64,000 nucleotides of DNA from Myxococcales bacterium (GCA_002716585.1 PBBL01000085.1:82739-146738); one strand, 5' to 3'. Shown: positions 1 to 8,379, numbered from the stretch's first letter. A program made the numbers and translations. The notes: generated by a model not told the origin, from the sequence alone.

Positions 1-742
1 ACGAGCGCTTGGTCTTCAGCCGCACCCCATCGAAGTCCACCGCGTAGATCTCATCCAGGATCAAGTGGGAGAGCCCACCGAGGAAGGCCCCCAGGCCGAT
101 CACGAGCCGCTCCGCCGGGCTCAGCGCCGAGAAGAAGGCGACGCAGGCCAGCGCGTAGCACCCCACGAACGGCACCGTGTGGAACACGCCGCGGTGCACC
201 GTCACCCGCTTGAAGATCGGCACGATGAGCTGAATCAGCGCCGCCGCCGCCACCAGGAGCAGCCACACGCCGCCCGGCGCGCTCGCCAGCGGCTCGGGCA
301 GCGGCAGCTCGATCGGGACCGCGAGCGTGAACCCGAACGCGCACGCCGCCGCGACGCACACCGCCCGCAGCGACGCGAAGAACCCCGACCGGGCGCCCAG
401 CTGCTCCTGGCGCCGCAGCAGCGCATGCATCCCGGCGTGGGCAGGCAGCAGCGCCAGCAACCCCCAGGAGCGCCACACCGCCACCCCCTGCTCCGCCAGC
501 GACGCCGCCGCGACCACCGGCAGCGCCGTCGACAGCAGCGCGCTCACCTCCACCAGCCCCGTCCCCGTGTCGTGGTCCAGGTCCGGCACCACCCCGCCGA
601 TCACCGCGGCGATCACCGCCAGGATCAGCGCGTCCAGCCCCACCGTGGCCAGCCCCGCCCCTTGCAGCCCGTACCAGGACAGCCCCACCGTCGCGACGCC
701 AACCGCCGTCGCCCAGGCCGTATGCGTTCGGAAGTTGGCCAT
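1..742 (-). CDS. DUF457/YdjM-type metal-dependent membrane hydrolase, partial (C-terminus beyond window)
   Basis: The reading frame is open from an ATG at 742-740 to the left edge, so only the N-terminal 247 residues are seen. GAGG lies 5 nt upstream of the ATG. The protein is strongly hydrophobic with several membrane segments. It carries the spaced motifs of the YdjM/DUF457 membrane-bound hydrolase family: FRTH near the start, PDLDHDTG (about residue 53), HRGVFHT and GLSHLILDEIY near the cut end. These His/Asp clusters are thought to bind metal in the family. The substrate is unknown; LexA-regulated relatives exist in enterobacteria. It is divergent from the helicase gene across a 205-bp spacer in which I see no clear promoter. 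The family call is fairly secure, the function is not. Confidence 0.75.
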   Translation of the reverse strand, partial: MANFRTHTAWATAVGVATVGLSWYGLQGAGLATVGLDALILAVIAAVIGGVVPDLDHDTGTGLVEVSALLSTALPVVAAASLAEQGVAVWRSWGLLALLPAHAGMHALLRRQEQLGARSGFFASLRAVCVAAACAFGFTLAVPIELPLPEPLASAPGGVWLLLVAAAALIQLIVPIFKRVTVHRGVFHTVPFVGCYALACVAFFSALSPAERLVIGLGAFLGGLSHLILDEIYAVDFDGVRLKTKRS

Positions 743-947
743 CTGTGCCTCGTGTCGATCCTGACCCATCGCGGACGCGGCATCGTACCGCCCCGCCTGA
801 CGGTGGCAAGTTCGTCGCGGGCGCGCTCCGGCGGTGCACCGCCGATCACCCCGAGACCACCCACGGCGCTTGCCAAACTGAACGGGCAGGGGCAAGATGG
901 TGCGCTGAAGGCAACACCGAGACCCCCAGCTCGCACCAGGCGCCCCG

Positions 948-3900
948 TTGACAGCCACATCAGATCAGATCAAGACCCGCCGTGACCGCCTCCAACAGCT
1001 CTGCAATCGCTTTGTCGGGCTCAACATGCGCAGCCGCGCGCTGCGCCTGACCCGCACCACCCAATCGGGCGCCTTCGACCTGCACCGCCTCCAACGACAC
1101 GCCCCCAAGGCGTTCAACCACCTCCTCGCGAGCCTCGGGGCGCAGTCCGACACCCCCGTCCCGCTGCTGGAGGTCGAGCCCAGCCTCGACGAGCACACCT
1201 CCATGGCGCGCGACCTCTCCACGCTCGCCCGCGCCGCCCGCGCCACCTGGCAGGAGATCGGCGCCCAGGACCTCGCCGTCGGCTGGCCCTTCATCGAAGG
1301 GCGCTGCCGGGACGGCACCTGGATCCGAGGCCCGGTGCTCCTCTACCCCGTGTCGCTCGACATGACGACCAGCGGCCTGCTCCGCTGGCAGGCGACCTTC
1401 ACCGGGGCAGCCGCCCTCAACCCGTCGCTGGTCCAGACCCTGGTCCGCCTTGAAGGCCTCAAGCTCGACCTGGACATGCTCATCAAGGCGGACCAGGACG
1501 GCCTCTTCAAGGTCGACGCCGAGACGTGGCGCTCGCTGGTGACCACGCTCGCGGGCCACGGGCTCCGCCTGACCCCCAACCAGCCCTACGCCCTCCCGCC
1601 GCTCGCCCCGCTGGAGAAGCGGCTCAAGGAGGCCCGCGAGGCCGCCCCGGTGGGGCTCCTCCAGGTGCAGAACCACCTCATCCTCGGGCGCTTCCCGCGC
1701 TGGGGCAGCACGCTGGTGAGCGACTACGAGAAGCTCCTGGAGACCGACCTCTCCGACGCGTCCCTCGGCCTCGCGGGCGACGTGCTCGCCGTGGATGAGG
1801 AGGTCGAGTGGGCCGAGGGCGCGGCGCTTGAGGACGAGGCGCTCGACGACGCCAGCCCGAACCAGGTGAGCAACGGCGCGCCTGGCCCGAGCAACTCCCG
1901 TAACCTGGAGACGATGCTCACCGGGCGCCGCCGCTGGCAGGTGCTCTCCTCCGACGCCAGCCAGGACGCGGTCTTCTCCTTCCTCGACCAACCGGACAGC
2001 CGCGGCCTCGTCGTCCAGGGGCCGCCCGGCACCGGCAAGTCCCAGCTGATCGCCAACCTCGTCGCCTCGGCCATCGCCAGCGGTGAGCGCGTCCTGCTCG
2101 TCTGCCAGAAGCGCGCCGCCCTCGACGTCGTCGCGGCGCGCCTTGAGAGCCAGGGGCTGCGCGAGCCCATCGCCCTCGTCAACGACGTCGAGCAGGACCG
2201 CAACGCCGTGTGCGACACCATCGCCGCGTCGCTGAACGCCTTCCTCAACAAGAGCGCCTCGCTCGGGCAGCTTGAGCAGACCATCCAGAGCACCATCGAG
2301 GACCACGACCAGGCGCTCCGCCGCTTCGAGGCCCGGCTGCGGCAGGCCCACGTCTCACACCGCCTCCTCGTCGATCGCCAGGAGGGGCGCCCTGCCCTCG
2401 TCGAGCTTCAAGAACACAGCCTCCAGGACGACGGGCGACCCCTGCCCGACCTCACCACGTGGGCCAACGACACCAACCTCTCCGACGCCGTCGCCCTGCT
2501 GCCGACCATCGAGTCCATGGCCCGGGTCACCGAGCCCCTCTCCGCGCCGCACCCGCTGCACCACCGCACCCACTGGGGCGGCAAGTCCCGCGAGGAGATC
2601 GCCTCGCTCACCAAGCGCCTCAAGCGCGTGATGCGCCTCCTCCGCGACCTCGACGGCGTGGAGGGCACGATGACCGCCGCCGAGGCGTCGCGGCAGCGCC
2701 AGGCCTGGGTCGCCGGTGGGCCGATCCTCGACCTGTTCGAGTCCGGCAGCCGCGAGGAGCTGGACCACTTCCTCCTGTTCTGGTTCTGGACCGGCGGGCA
2801 GACCCGCCACGGCGAGTGGAGTCAGGTGATGACGCTGCTCCAGGACGCCCGCGAGCGCCTCGCGCCGGTCCCCTCCACGCTCGTGACCACCCCCAGGAGC
2901 CAGCTCGAGGGGTGGATCAAGGATCTGGCCGACCTCGCCCAGCTCAACCAGGCCTGGTACCGCGTCTTCATCCCGCGCTGGTGGGCGCTGCGCAAGATCC
3001 CCGGGCAGGTGCTCGCGCTGTGCGAGCGCTGGACCAGCCCTGAGCGCAACGCCGCGCTCGCCAACCCGGCGCAGATCTGCCAGTCGGCGCTCGCCTGGCA
3101 CGACCTCATCGAGGCGATGCCCACCGACAACGCCTTCATCGACTTCGGGTTCCAGGGCGACCCGGCCGAGCTGGACGACGCCATCGAGCGCCTCAAGCGA
3201 GGCCACGACCAGGTGCGCTCGCTCCACAAGCTCCAGAAGCTGCTCGCGCGCCGCGGCGGCCCCTACGCCGCGCTGCCCGACCTGAGCCTGGAGGCCGACG
3301 CGACCATCCCGTTCATCGAGGCCGCGCTCGCCGACCGCCGCATCGACCGCCTCTCCAACGACCTGCTGGAGGCGACCCGCGACCTGAGCGACTTCTTCAA
3401 GGAGGAGTTCCTCCAGAGCCTGCGCAAGGACGCCTCCGAGGGGCTCGTCCGTGAGAGCGCCGTGCGCCTGCGCGAGGTCCTTGAGGCGCTCAAGGACGCC
3501 CAGGAGGCGCTGCGCATCGATCAGCTCACCATGATCCTCCCCCCCTGGGCGCAGCGCTTCCTGCGCGAGTGGCGCTCCGTCGAGGGCGAGCGCTGGGATC
3601 CCGGTCGCGACGCCATCACGGCCCTGGAGCGCGCCTGGCAGCAGCGGCTGCTGGGCGACCGCAGCCCCGACGTCATCGAGGCGCCGCTGGTCAACCACAC
3701 CCAGCTCGGTCACCTGACGCGGGACCTCACCGCGGCCCTCGACATCGCGGGCCGTGGCTTGATGGCGCGCCACCACAAGCGGCTCGCCGAGGCCTGCGCC
3801 CACCCGACCCAGGGGCGCTCGCTCCGCAAGCTGGCGGCGGCGGCCGCCAAGCGGCGCTGGCGCCAGAGCCTGCGCCAGCTCGTCGAGGCGTACTGGAGCC

Positions 3901-5324
3901 GCGGCCTCGACGTGGTCAAGCCCTGCTGGTTCTGCTCGCCGGAGTCGGTCGCGGCGCTGTTCCCGCTGCGACCGGGGCTGTTCGACCTCGTCATCTTCGA
4001 CGAGGCCAGCCAGTGCCCGGTCGAGTCGGCCATCCCCGCGCTCGCCCGCAGCTCGCGGGCGCTCATCGCGGGCGACGACCAGCAGATGCCCCCGACCCAC
4101 TTCTTCCGCGCCTCGCTGGAGGAGACCGACGACGACGACGCCACCCTGCTGGCCAGCCGCTCGCTGCTGACGCTCGCCCGGATCGCGTTCCGCAGCACGA
4201 CCCTCCGCTGGCACTACCGCTCGCGCCACGAGGAGCTGGTCGCCTTCTCCAACGCCGCCTACTACGGGCAGCGGCTCATCACCGCGCCCAACGTCCATCG
4301 CCCCCGTGACATCCTCAGCGAGGGGATCCACTGGGAGCAGGTGGACGGCCTGTGGAGCCAGCAGACCAACCACGCCGAGGCGGTCCGGGTCGTCGAGCTG
4401 CTCGACACCATCACCACCAACGCCGAAGACGACGACCACCCGCCCTCCATCGGGGTGGTGACCTTCAACCGCAAGCAGGCCCAGCTCATCGAGGAGCTGA
4501 TCGCCCAGCACGCCGCCCAGACACCCCGCTTCCGCCGCTACCTCGCCTTCGACCGCAAGCGTGACCCCACCGAGCAGCTCTTCATCCGCAACCTGGAGAA
4601 CGTCCAGGGCGACGAGCGCGACGTCATCATCTTCACCGTCGGCTACGGCCCCACCGAGCCCGGCGGGCGCGTCCACGCCCGCTTCGGCCCCATCGGTCAG
4701 GAGGGCGGCGAGAAGCGCCTCAACGTCGCGATCACCCGCGCGCGCACCGGCATCTGGGTCGTCTCCTCGTTCCACCCCGACCAGCTCGACGTCTCCCGGA
4801 CGCGCCACGCCGGACCGAAGCTCCTCAAGCTCTACCTCTCCTACGTCTACCATCAGACCCAGGGCGACGAGGCGGCGGTCGAGCGCGTCCTCCTGGAGGC
4901 GGGCGAGATCGGCGGCGGCCTCGGCGTCACCGGCAGCAACCGCAACCCGCTCACCGGCCGCCGCCCCGGCCACATCGTCCGCGAGCAGCTCCTCGCCCGC
5001 CTCCAGGAGCAGAACGTCCGCTTCGCCACCGACCTCGGGCTCGGCAGCCAACGCCTCGACATCGCCGTCGGCCCCCAGGGGCAGGACTTCTGGTCCGTCG
5101 GGATCGACTGCAGCGAGTTCCTCGCCACCCGCGACGACGTCGCCCGTGACGTCTACACGCCGCTGTTCTGGAAGCGCCTCGGTTGGTCGCTGCTCCGCAT
5201 CACACCCTCCATGTGGGCGCGTGACCAGATCAGCATCCTGCGCATGATCCAGCTCGCCATGCAGCAAAGCTCCACCCAGAAGCGCTCACGTGAGGAGCTT
5301 GAAGAGGTCACCCTCGTCTTCTGA
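948..5324 (+). CDS. DUF4011 superfamily 1 helicase with C-terminal Vsr-like (MTES_1575) nuclease domain
   Basis: This is a 1458-residue protein starting at TTG 948. The TTG is preferred because the DUF4011-like region begins almost at once (RRDRLQQLCNRF) and would be lost from the next ATG. Residues about 10-300 resemble DUF4011 (GPVLLYPVSLD, then LNPSL). An SF1 helicase follows: Walker A GPPGTGKS 358-365, DEASQ 1018-1022, GDDQQMPPT, HYRSRHEE, VQGDERD and a late NVAITRAR. The last 110 residues look like a Vsr-type endonuclease (QRLDIAVG, GIDCSEF, FWKRLGWSLLRI). Similar DUF4011-helicase-nuclease proteins recur in predicted anti-phage loci, so defence or DNA repair is inferred. It stands alone, with no methylase nearby. 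The usual IECDG/YHS nuclease residues are changed here (IDCSE, no following His), so nuclease activity is uncertain. Confidence 0.85.
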   Translation: MTATSDQIKTRRDRLQQLCNRFVGLNMRSRALRLTRTTQSGAFDLHRLQRHAPKAFNHLLASLGAQSDTPVPLLEVEPSLDEHTSMARDLSTLARAARATWQEIGAQDLAVGWPFIEGRCRDGTWIRGPVLLYPVSLDMTTSGLLRWQATFTGAAALNPSLVQTLVRLEGLKLDLDMLIKADQDGLFKVDAETWRSLVTTLAGHGLRLTPNQPYALPPLAPLEKRLKEAREAAPVGLLQVQNHLILGRFPRWGSTLVSDYEKLLETDLSDASLGLAGDVLAVDEEVEWAEGAALEDEALDDASPNQVSNGAPGPSNSRNLETMLTGRRRWQVLSSDASQDAVFSFLDQPDSRGLVVQGPPGTGKSQLIANLVASAIASGERVLLVCQKRAALDVVAARLESQGLREPIALVNDVEQDRNAVCDTIAASLNAFLNKSASLGQLEQTIQSTIEDHDQALRRFEARLRQAHVSHRLLVDRQEGRPALVELQEHSLQDDGRPLPDLTTWANDTNLSDAVALLPTIESMARVTEPLSAPHPLHHRTHWGGKSREEIASLTKRLKRVMRLLRDLDGVEGTMTAAEASRQRQAWVAGGPILDLFESGSREELDHFLLFWFWTGGQTRHGEWSQVMTLLQDARERLAPVPSTLVTTPRSQLEGWIKDLADLAQLNQAWYRVFIPRWWALRKIPGQVLALCERWTSPERNAALANPAQICQSALAWHDLIEAMPTDNAFIDFGFQGDPAELDDAIERLKRGHDQVRSLHKLQKLLARRGGPYAALPDLSLEADATIPFIEAALADRRIDRLSNDLLEATRDLSDFFKEEFLQSLRKDASEGLVRESAVRLREVLEALKDAQEALRIDQLTMILPPWAQRFLREWRSVEGERWDPGRDAITALERAWQQRLLGDRSPDVIEAPLVNHTQLGHLTRDLTAALDIAGRGLMARHHKRLAEACAHPTQGRSLRKLAAAAAKRRWRQSLRQLVEAYWSRGLDVVKPCWFCSPESVAALFPLRPGLFDLVIFDEASQCPVESAIPALARSSRALIAGDDQQMPPTHFFRASLEETDDDDATLLASRSLLTLARIAFRSTTLRWHYRSRHEELVAFSNAAYYGQRLITAPNVHRPRDILSEGIHWEQVDGLWSQQTNHAEAVRVVELLDTITTNAEDDDHPPSIGVVTFNRKQAQLIEELIAQHAAQTPRFRRYLAFDRKRDPTEQLFIRNLENVQGDERDVIIFTVGYGPTEPGGRVHARFGPIGQEGGEKRLNVAITRARTGIWVVSSFHPDQLDVSRTRHAGPKLLKLYLSYVYHQTQGDEAAVERVLLEAGEIGGGLGVTGSNRNPLTGRRPGHIVREQLLARLQEQNVRFATDLGLGSQRLDIAVGPQGQDFWSVGIDCSEFLATRDDVARDVYTPLFWKRLGWSLLRITPSMWARDQISILRMIQLAMQQSSTQKRSREELEEVTLVF

Positions 5325-5347
5325 TATGAACTCGTGTGGAAAGGTCG
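5323..5347 (+). repeat. Copy A of dispersed ACTCGTGT intergenic element
   Basis: The stretch contains AACTCGTGTGGAAAGGTCG immediately after the helicase stop codon. Related sequences lie at 36170-36194, 37085-37109 and 54057-54109, always between genes. This copy lies 3' of both the helicase and the convergent barrel gene, which argues against a pure promoter role. Confidence 0.5.
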
Positions 5348-5464
5348 CTCGCTCAACCCTGCTCGCTCACTCGAAAACCCAGAGCGACGGCCTGGGGTCT
5401 GGCCACACGACACGGGGCGTATCCAATTGGAGAGGGGCGAGGGCGACGTGGAGGCGCTCCAGGC

Positions 5465-6532
5465 TCAGAACCGATAGACGGTGCCGAGGTTGGCGAAGAC
5501 CAGCTCGGCGATGTTGGAGCCGTCGATGATCTTGCCGCCCGAGAAGATGAACTCGTAGCGATCGAACTTGAGGATGACGCCGCCGCCGACGTCGATGAAG
5601 TCCCGGTCCTGGGTGAGGTCGATGACGTCGAACGTCTCCAGGCGAAACCCCTCCGCCTCCTCGTCAGGCTCCCGGGTGGCGAAGCTCTGCCCGATCGTAT
5701 CGCCGTCGATCACGGTGTGGGTCCCGTTGATCTCCGCGAACAGCGCCAGGTGCTTGCCGATCAGCTGCCCGGCCTTGACCCCCCAGATCACCTGCTCGCC
5801 CGGCCCGTTGAAGCGCAACCGAAACCCGACGTTGGCGCGGGCGAAGGTCTGCGTCGCCGAGATGAAGGTCCCGAACAAGAGCTGACCGGTCAGATCCACC
5901 TGACCGTCCCCGAGCGTGAAGTCGTCCTGAATCGGCGGCTCCCCCATCGGGATGACGTCGCTCGCCTCCGACGCGCTCAGCAGCCCCGGGTCGCCGTCGC
6001 GGAACGTCCCCGTGGGCTTGTCGTAGCCCGACGGGACCTTCAGCTCCAGCTCGGGGGTGACGAGGATGAACGAGTTGATCGCGTTGTAGCGGATGGACAG
6101 GAAGATGTCCTGGAGGCCGTGCACCTGATCCGAGAACGAGAAGACGGGCGAGATCGCCACCCGCCCGTCGCCGTTGATGTCGTTGGACCCATCTTCGGCG
6201 GGGGCGGTGATGTAGAGGGGGTCGGACGTGAAGTCGATCGACTTGTAGACCGCCTTGAGCGACACCTCCATGTCCATCCCCAGGCCCCGACGGAGCGTCA
6301 GCTCCGCCGACTGCGAGGAGAACTCGCCGTTGAGGGGGAAGTCCTGGTTGGTCCCGTCGGGCAGGAACTCGCGGTCGGCGAACTCCGTCCGGTACTGGAG
6401 CTGGAGCACCGTCGTGTCCTTGGGCAACACCCACGGGGACGCGCTCGCGCTCGCAGCGCTCAAGACAATGGTGAGGGAGGCGCCGAGCCACAGCAGGCCT
6501 CGGACGTCAGCAGAAGGGGGCGAGGTCATCAT
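5465..6532 (-). CDS. Predicted outer-membrane beta-barrel protein
   Basis: The start is placed at ATG 6532 (a second ATG follows at once) because a typical signal peptide follows: a short polar stretch, LLWLGASLTIVLSA, then ASASA. Longer in-frame starts would put about 50 arginine-rich residues before the signal. The mature protein of about 325 residues is made of alternating hydrophobic and polar strands with many aromatic girdle residues, and ends in Phe (TVYRF), the usual C-terminal signature for barrel assembly. It resembles putative transporter or phenol-degradation meta-pathway barrels (COG4313-like), but I cannot assign a substrate. It is convergent with the helicase gene, and its 5' flank is the repeat-rich non-coding region. 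Confidence 0.7.
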   Translation of the reverse strand: MMTSPPSADVRGLLWLGASLTIVLSAASASASPWVLPKDTTVLQLQYRTEFADREFLPDGTNQDFPLNGEFSSQSAELTLRRGLGMDMEVSLKAVYKSIDFTSDPLYITAPAEDGSNDINGDGRVAISPVFSFSDQVHGLQDIFLSIRYNAINSFILVTPELELKVPSGYDKPTGTFRDGDPGLLSASEASDVIPMGEPPIQDDFTLGDGQVDLTGQLLFGTFISATQTFARANVGFRLRFNGPGEQVIWGVKAGQLIGKHLALFAEINGTHTVIDGDTIGQSFATREPDEEAEGFRLETFDVIDLTQDRDFIDVGGGVILKFDRYEFIFSGGKIIDGSNIAELVFANLGTVYRF

Positions 6533-6649
6533 CAGCGATCTCTGGTTGGAGCGCTCCACCCAGGCGGAGCCTGGCCGCTCAGCGCATGGTCTGCGCCTGG
6601 TATGATGACCCCATCTGGCCAGGGATGCGAAGAAAAAGTGACGACGGCG

Positions 6650-6676
6650 CATGTCCGCCCCGCTAGCAAGCCACAC
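6650..6676 (+). repeat. 27-bp direct repeat, copy 1
   Basis: The repeat begins CATGTCCGCCCCGCTAGC and ends AAGCCACAC. It is identical to the copy at 7099-7125 and differs by one base from the copy at 6884-6910. This copy is bracketed by an inverted repeat, CGACGGCG on the left and CGCCGTCG on the right, so it could sit in the loop of a hairpin. Confidence 0.9.
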
Positions 6677-6744
6677 GCCGTCGAGCATAGGGTCCTATGC
6701 GGTGAACCCCGGACGAGACTCGAACAAAAAGAACCCAACCGATA

Positions 6745-6851
6745 TAAAAATCAAAACGGCTCCAGAGAGCGCTTGCTTCGGGGAGCGTTCGAGGTTAACT
6801 TCCCATTATGCGATCCGCGGCAACAAGGATTCGCACCCGTTTGATTTTTAT
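6745..6851. repeat. Inverted repeat of 15-16 bp around a 76-bp spacer
   Basis: The left arm ATAAAAATCAAAACGG (6745-6760) pairs with the right arm CCGTTTGATTTTTAT (6837-6851), with a single unpaired A. The spacer carries the T-arm-like fragments noted for this region. Confidence 0.7.
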
Positions 6852-6883
6852 GATCCGTGCGTCAACGCTCGGATCCCAGGATA

Positions 6884-6910
6884 CATGTCCGCCCCGCTAG
6901 CACGCCACAC
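6884..6910 (+). repeat. 27-bp direct repeat, copy 2
   Basis: It has one mismatch to copies 1 and 3 (CACGCCACAC at the 3' end in place of CAAGCCACAC). It starts 234 bp after copy 1 and 215 bp before copy 3. Confidence 0.9.
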
Positions 6911-7020
6911 GTGCGACCTACCTACCGCCCAATCCATAACAACCCAAGCCGCTCGACCTTCAATATCTGAAGGGCGCGGTGCGCTCTGTGGTGGGGTATG
7001 GGTGATGTACGTTGGAAGTC

Positions 7021-7077
7021 ACGCCAGGGAGGGGGAGTGTTCGTCCATCAGGACAACACCTCCCCCTCACCCGGCGT
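7021..7077. repeat. Long imperfect hairpin (about 26-bp stem, ATCA loop)
   Basis: The left arm runs ACGCC, then GAGGGGGAG, then TGTTCGTCC. The right arm is its near-exact reverse complement, with two single-base bulges. The loop is 4 nt. There is no T-run after it on either strand, so it is not a classical intrinsic terminator. It lies 21 bp before repeat copy 3. Confidence 0.8.
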
Positions 7078-7098
7078 GGAGAGGGAAGGTCGGCGATG

Positions 7099-7125
7099 CA
7101 TGTCCGCCCCGCTAGCAAGCCACAC
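7099..7125 (+). repeat. 27-bp direct repeat, copy 3
   Basis: It is identical to copy 1. It is flanked by a shorter inverted repeat, CGGCG on the left and CGCCG on the right. It lies 41 bp from the 3' end of the thioredoxin-fold lipoprotein gene. Confidence 0.9.
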
Positions 7126-7166
7126 ACCGCCGCACACCTTTACTATGTGTGAACTCCAAAGAGGGT

Positions 7167-8309
7167 TCACAAATCGACCAGGGAAAATTCATAGGCCGCG
7201 GTCGAGCCGTTGTACCCGAAGATCTTGATCGTCGCGGGCCCCTGCCACTGGAACACCTCGTTGTCGTCGCTGCTGTCGCTCCCGATCGGGTTGCCCTGGC
7301 CGTCCACGACGGCGCGATCGGTCTCTGGATCCCAGAGGTAGAAGTCGAGATCGCCGTCCTTCTGGCTGAAGCGGATCTCGAACAGCCACCGACCGTCCGG
7401 GCGGCTCGGGCTGATCGTGTAGAAGTCCGGCGAGCCGTTGCAGATCCCGCCCCGGTAGTCGCCCTCGGTCAGGACCGTGGCCTGCGCCGGGGTGTCGTTG
7501 GGCTCGTAGATCTCCTCCTCCGCCGGATCACAGGAGGGCTCCCGGTTCGGATCGAACGGGGGGCGGACGTGGTCAGGGTTCTGGGCGATCTCCTCGAAGG
7601 GCAGGTAGTACTGGCTCTCGCTCTGGTCCGCGATGATGACCATGTCGCTGCGCCGAACCACGAACCCCGCCGGGAACCCGGCGATCAGCGGCGCCTGGTA
7701 GATGGTCCTCGCCTCAGGCTGGGTCGAGCCGTCCCCAAGGCGGATCCCCTTGTCCTCCACCCCCAGCAGCTCGGTGATGTGCGCGTCGGCGTCTGGCCCC
7801 GTCGCGGGGGTGCCGTCCGCCAGCTCCGTCTCGACGAACACCAGCAGCGCCCCGGCGGCCTCCAGCTGGTCGGCCTGGCCGCCGACGTGGCGGATGTAGT
7901 CCGGGCACGCCGGGCACCACCCCGCGCTCACCACGAAGACCACCACCGAGTAATCCTCGTAGGCCGGGTCGCAGTGGAAGCTCTGCAGATCGAAGGTCCC
8001 GCCCGTGCCGTCCGGCAGCTCGGCGTCCTCCCACCATAGGCGAGGCATGACCTTACCCAACGCGATGAGCCCGGAGTTGTCCGGGTAGTCGCAGTCCGGC
8101 GTCGTCGTCGTCGTGGAGCCGCCCGTGTCTCCGGTGGTCTGGGAGGTCCCGGTGGACGTGGCCCCGCCGCCGCTGGTGTCCTGCTCGCCGCCGAGGAGGC
8201 CACCCGAGCCTCCGTCGGAGCCCTCGTCGTCGCCGCCACACCCGGACCACGCCACCGCGGCGCACAGGAGCGTCGCCACGAGGAGCGATGTCTGCTTGAG
8301 TCTGTTCAC
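7167..8309 (-). CDS. Lipoprotein with thioredoxin-like fold and C-terminal PPC-like domain
   Basis: The start is GTG 8309, with a perfect AGGAGG 7 nt upstream. A signal peptide ends in a lipobox with Cys24 (AVAWSGC). A Gly/Ser/Thr-rich linker reaches about residue 72. Residues about 85-245 look like a peroxiredoxin/thioredoxin-fold domain with a CPAC active-site motif at 132-135, preceded by VVVFVVSAGW; the two cysteines suggest redox activity in the periplasm or at the cell surface. From about residue 265 a short PPC-type beta-sandwich appears (EEIYEPNDTPAQATVL, then GDLDFYLWD). Similar modular lipoproteins are frequent in Myxococcota. The redox partner is unknown. A good sigma-70-type promoter lies just upstream (8351-8379). 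Confidence 0.8.
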   Translation of the reverse strand: MNRLKQTSLLVATLLCAAVAWSGCGGDDEGSDGGSGGLLGGEQDTSGGGATSTGTSQTTGDTGGSTTTTTPDCDYPDNSGLIALGKVMPRLWWEDAELPDGTGGTFDLQSFHCDPAYEDYSVVVFVVSAGWCPACPDYIRHVGGQADQLEAAGALLVFVETELADGTPATGPDADAHITELLGVEDKGIRLGDGSTQPEARTIYQAPLIAGFPAGFVVRRSDMVIIADQSESQYYLPFEEIAQNPDHVRPPFDPNREPSCDPAEEEIYEPNDTPAQATVLTEGDYRGGICNGSPDFYTISPSRPDGRWLFEIRFSQKDGDLDFYLWDPETDRAVVDGQGNPIGSDSSDDNEVFQWQGPATIKIFGYNGSTAAYEFSLVDL

Positions 8310-8350
8310 GGGGTATCCTCCTGATATGCATCATCACCGATGTTGCACCC

Positions 8351-8379
8351 ATTGTGACGACACCACCGCGCGTCGTCAA
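8351..8379 (-). promoter_or_regulatory. Putative sigma-70 promoter of the thioredoxin-fold lipoprotein gene
   Basis: Read on the minus strand: -35 TTGACG (8379-8374), 17-nt spacer, -10 CACAAT (8356-8351). The predicted start of transcription lies about 35 nt before the GTG start codon. Confidence 0.5.

Larger units (their letters stand above)
6533..7166. other. 634-bp non-coding region rich in repeats and hairpins
   Basis: No plausible gene is seen here. Parts are clearly less GC-rich than the flanks. It holds three copies of a 27-bp repeat (6650, 6884, 7099), an inverted repeat (6745-6760 with 6837-6851), a short hairpin with GCATAG/CTATGC arms (about 6685-6700), another with CCTTCA/TGAAGG arms (about 6957-6975), and a long hairpin at 7021-7077. 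On the minus strand two fragments resemble tRNA T-arms (GTTCGAGTCTCGTCC and GGGTGCGAATCC), but no complete cloverleaf could be drawn. Confidence 0.8.

Noticed and set aside
51..839. Gly/Arg-rich minus-strand frame covering the left edge
   Set aside because: The true frame there is another minus-strand frame that runs off the window and shows HRGVFHT and GLSHLILDEI motifs.
2355..5267. Open frame of about 970 codons on the minus strand opposite the helicase gene
   Set aside because: It is an antisense shadow caused by high GC at codon third positions; it is low-complexity (Leu/Glu/Gly/Ala/Arg) and has no domain, while the plus strand carries all helicase motifs.
6690..6880. tRNA genes on the minus strand
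   Set aside because: T-arm-like pieces are visible, but no acceptor stem, D-arm and anticodon arm could be combined into a cloverleaf.
6650..7125. CRISPR array formed by the three 27-bp repeats
   Set aside because: The spacings are about 190-207 bp and unequal, there are only three copies, and no cas gene is nearby.
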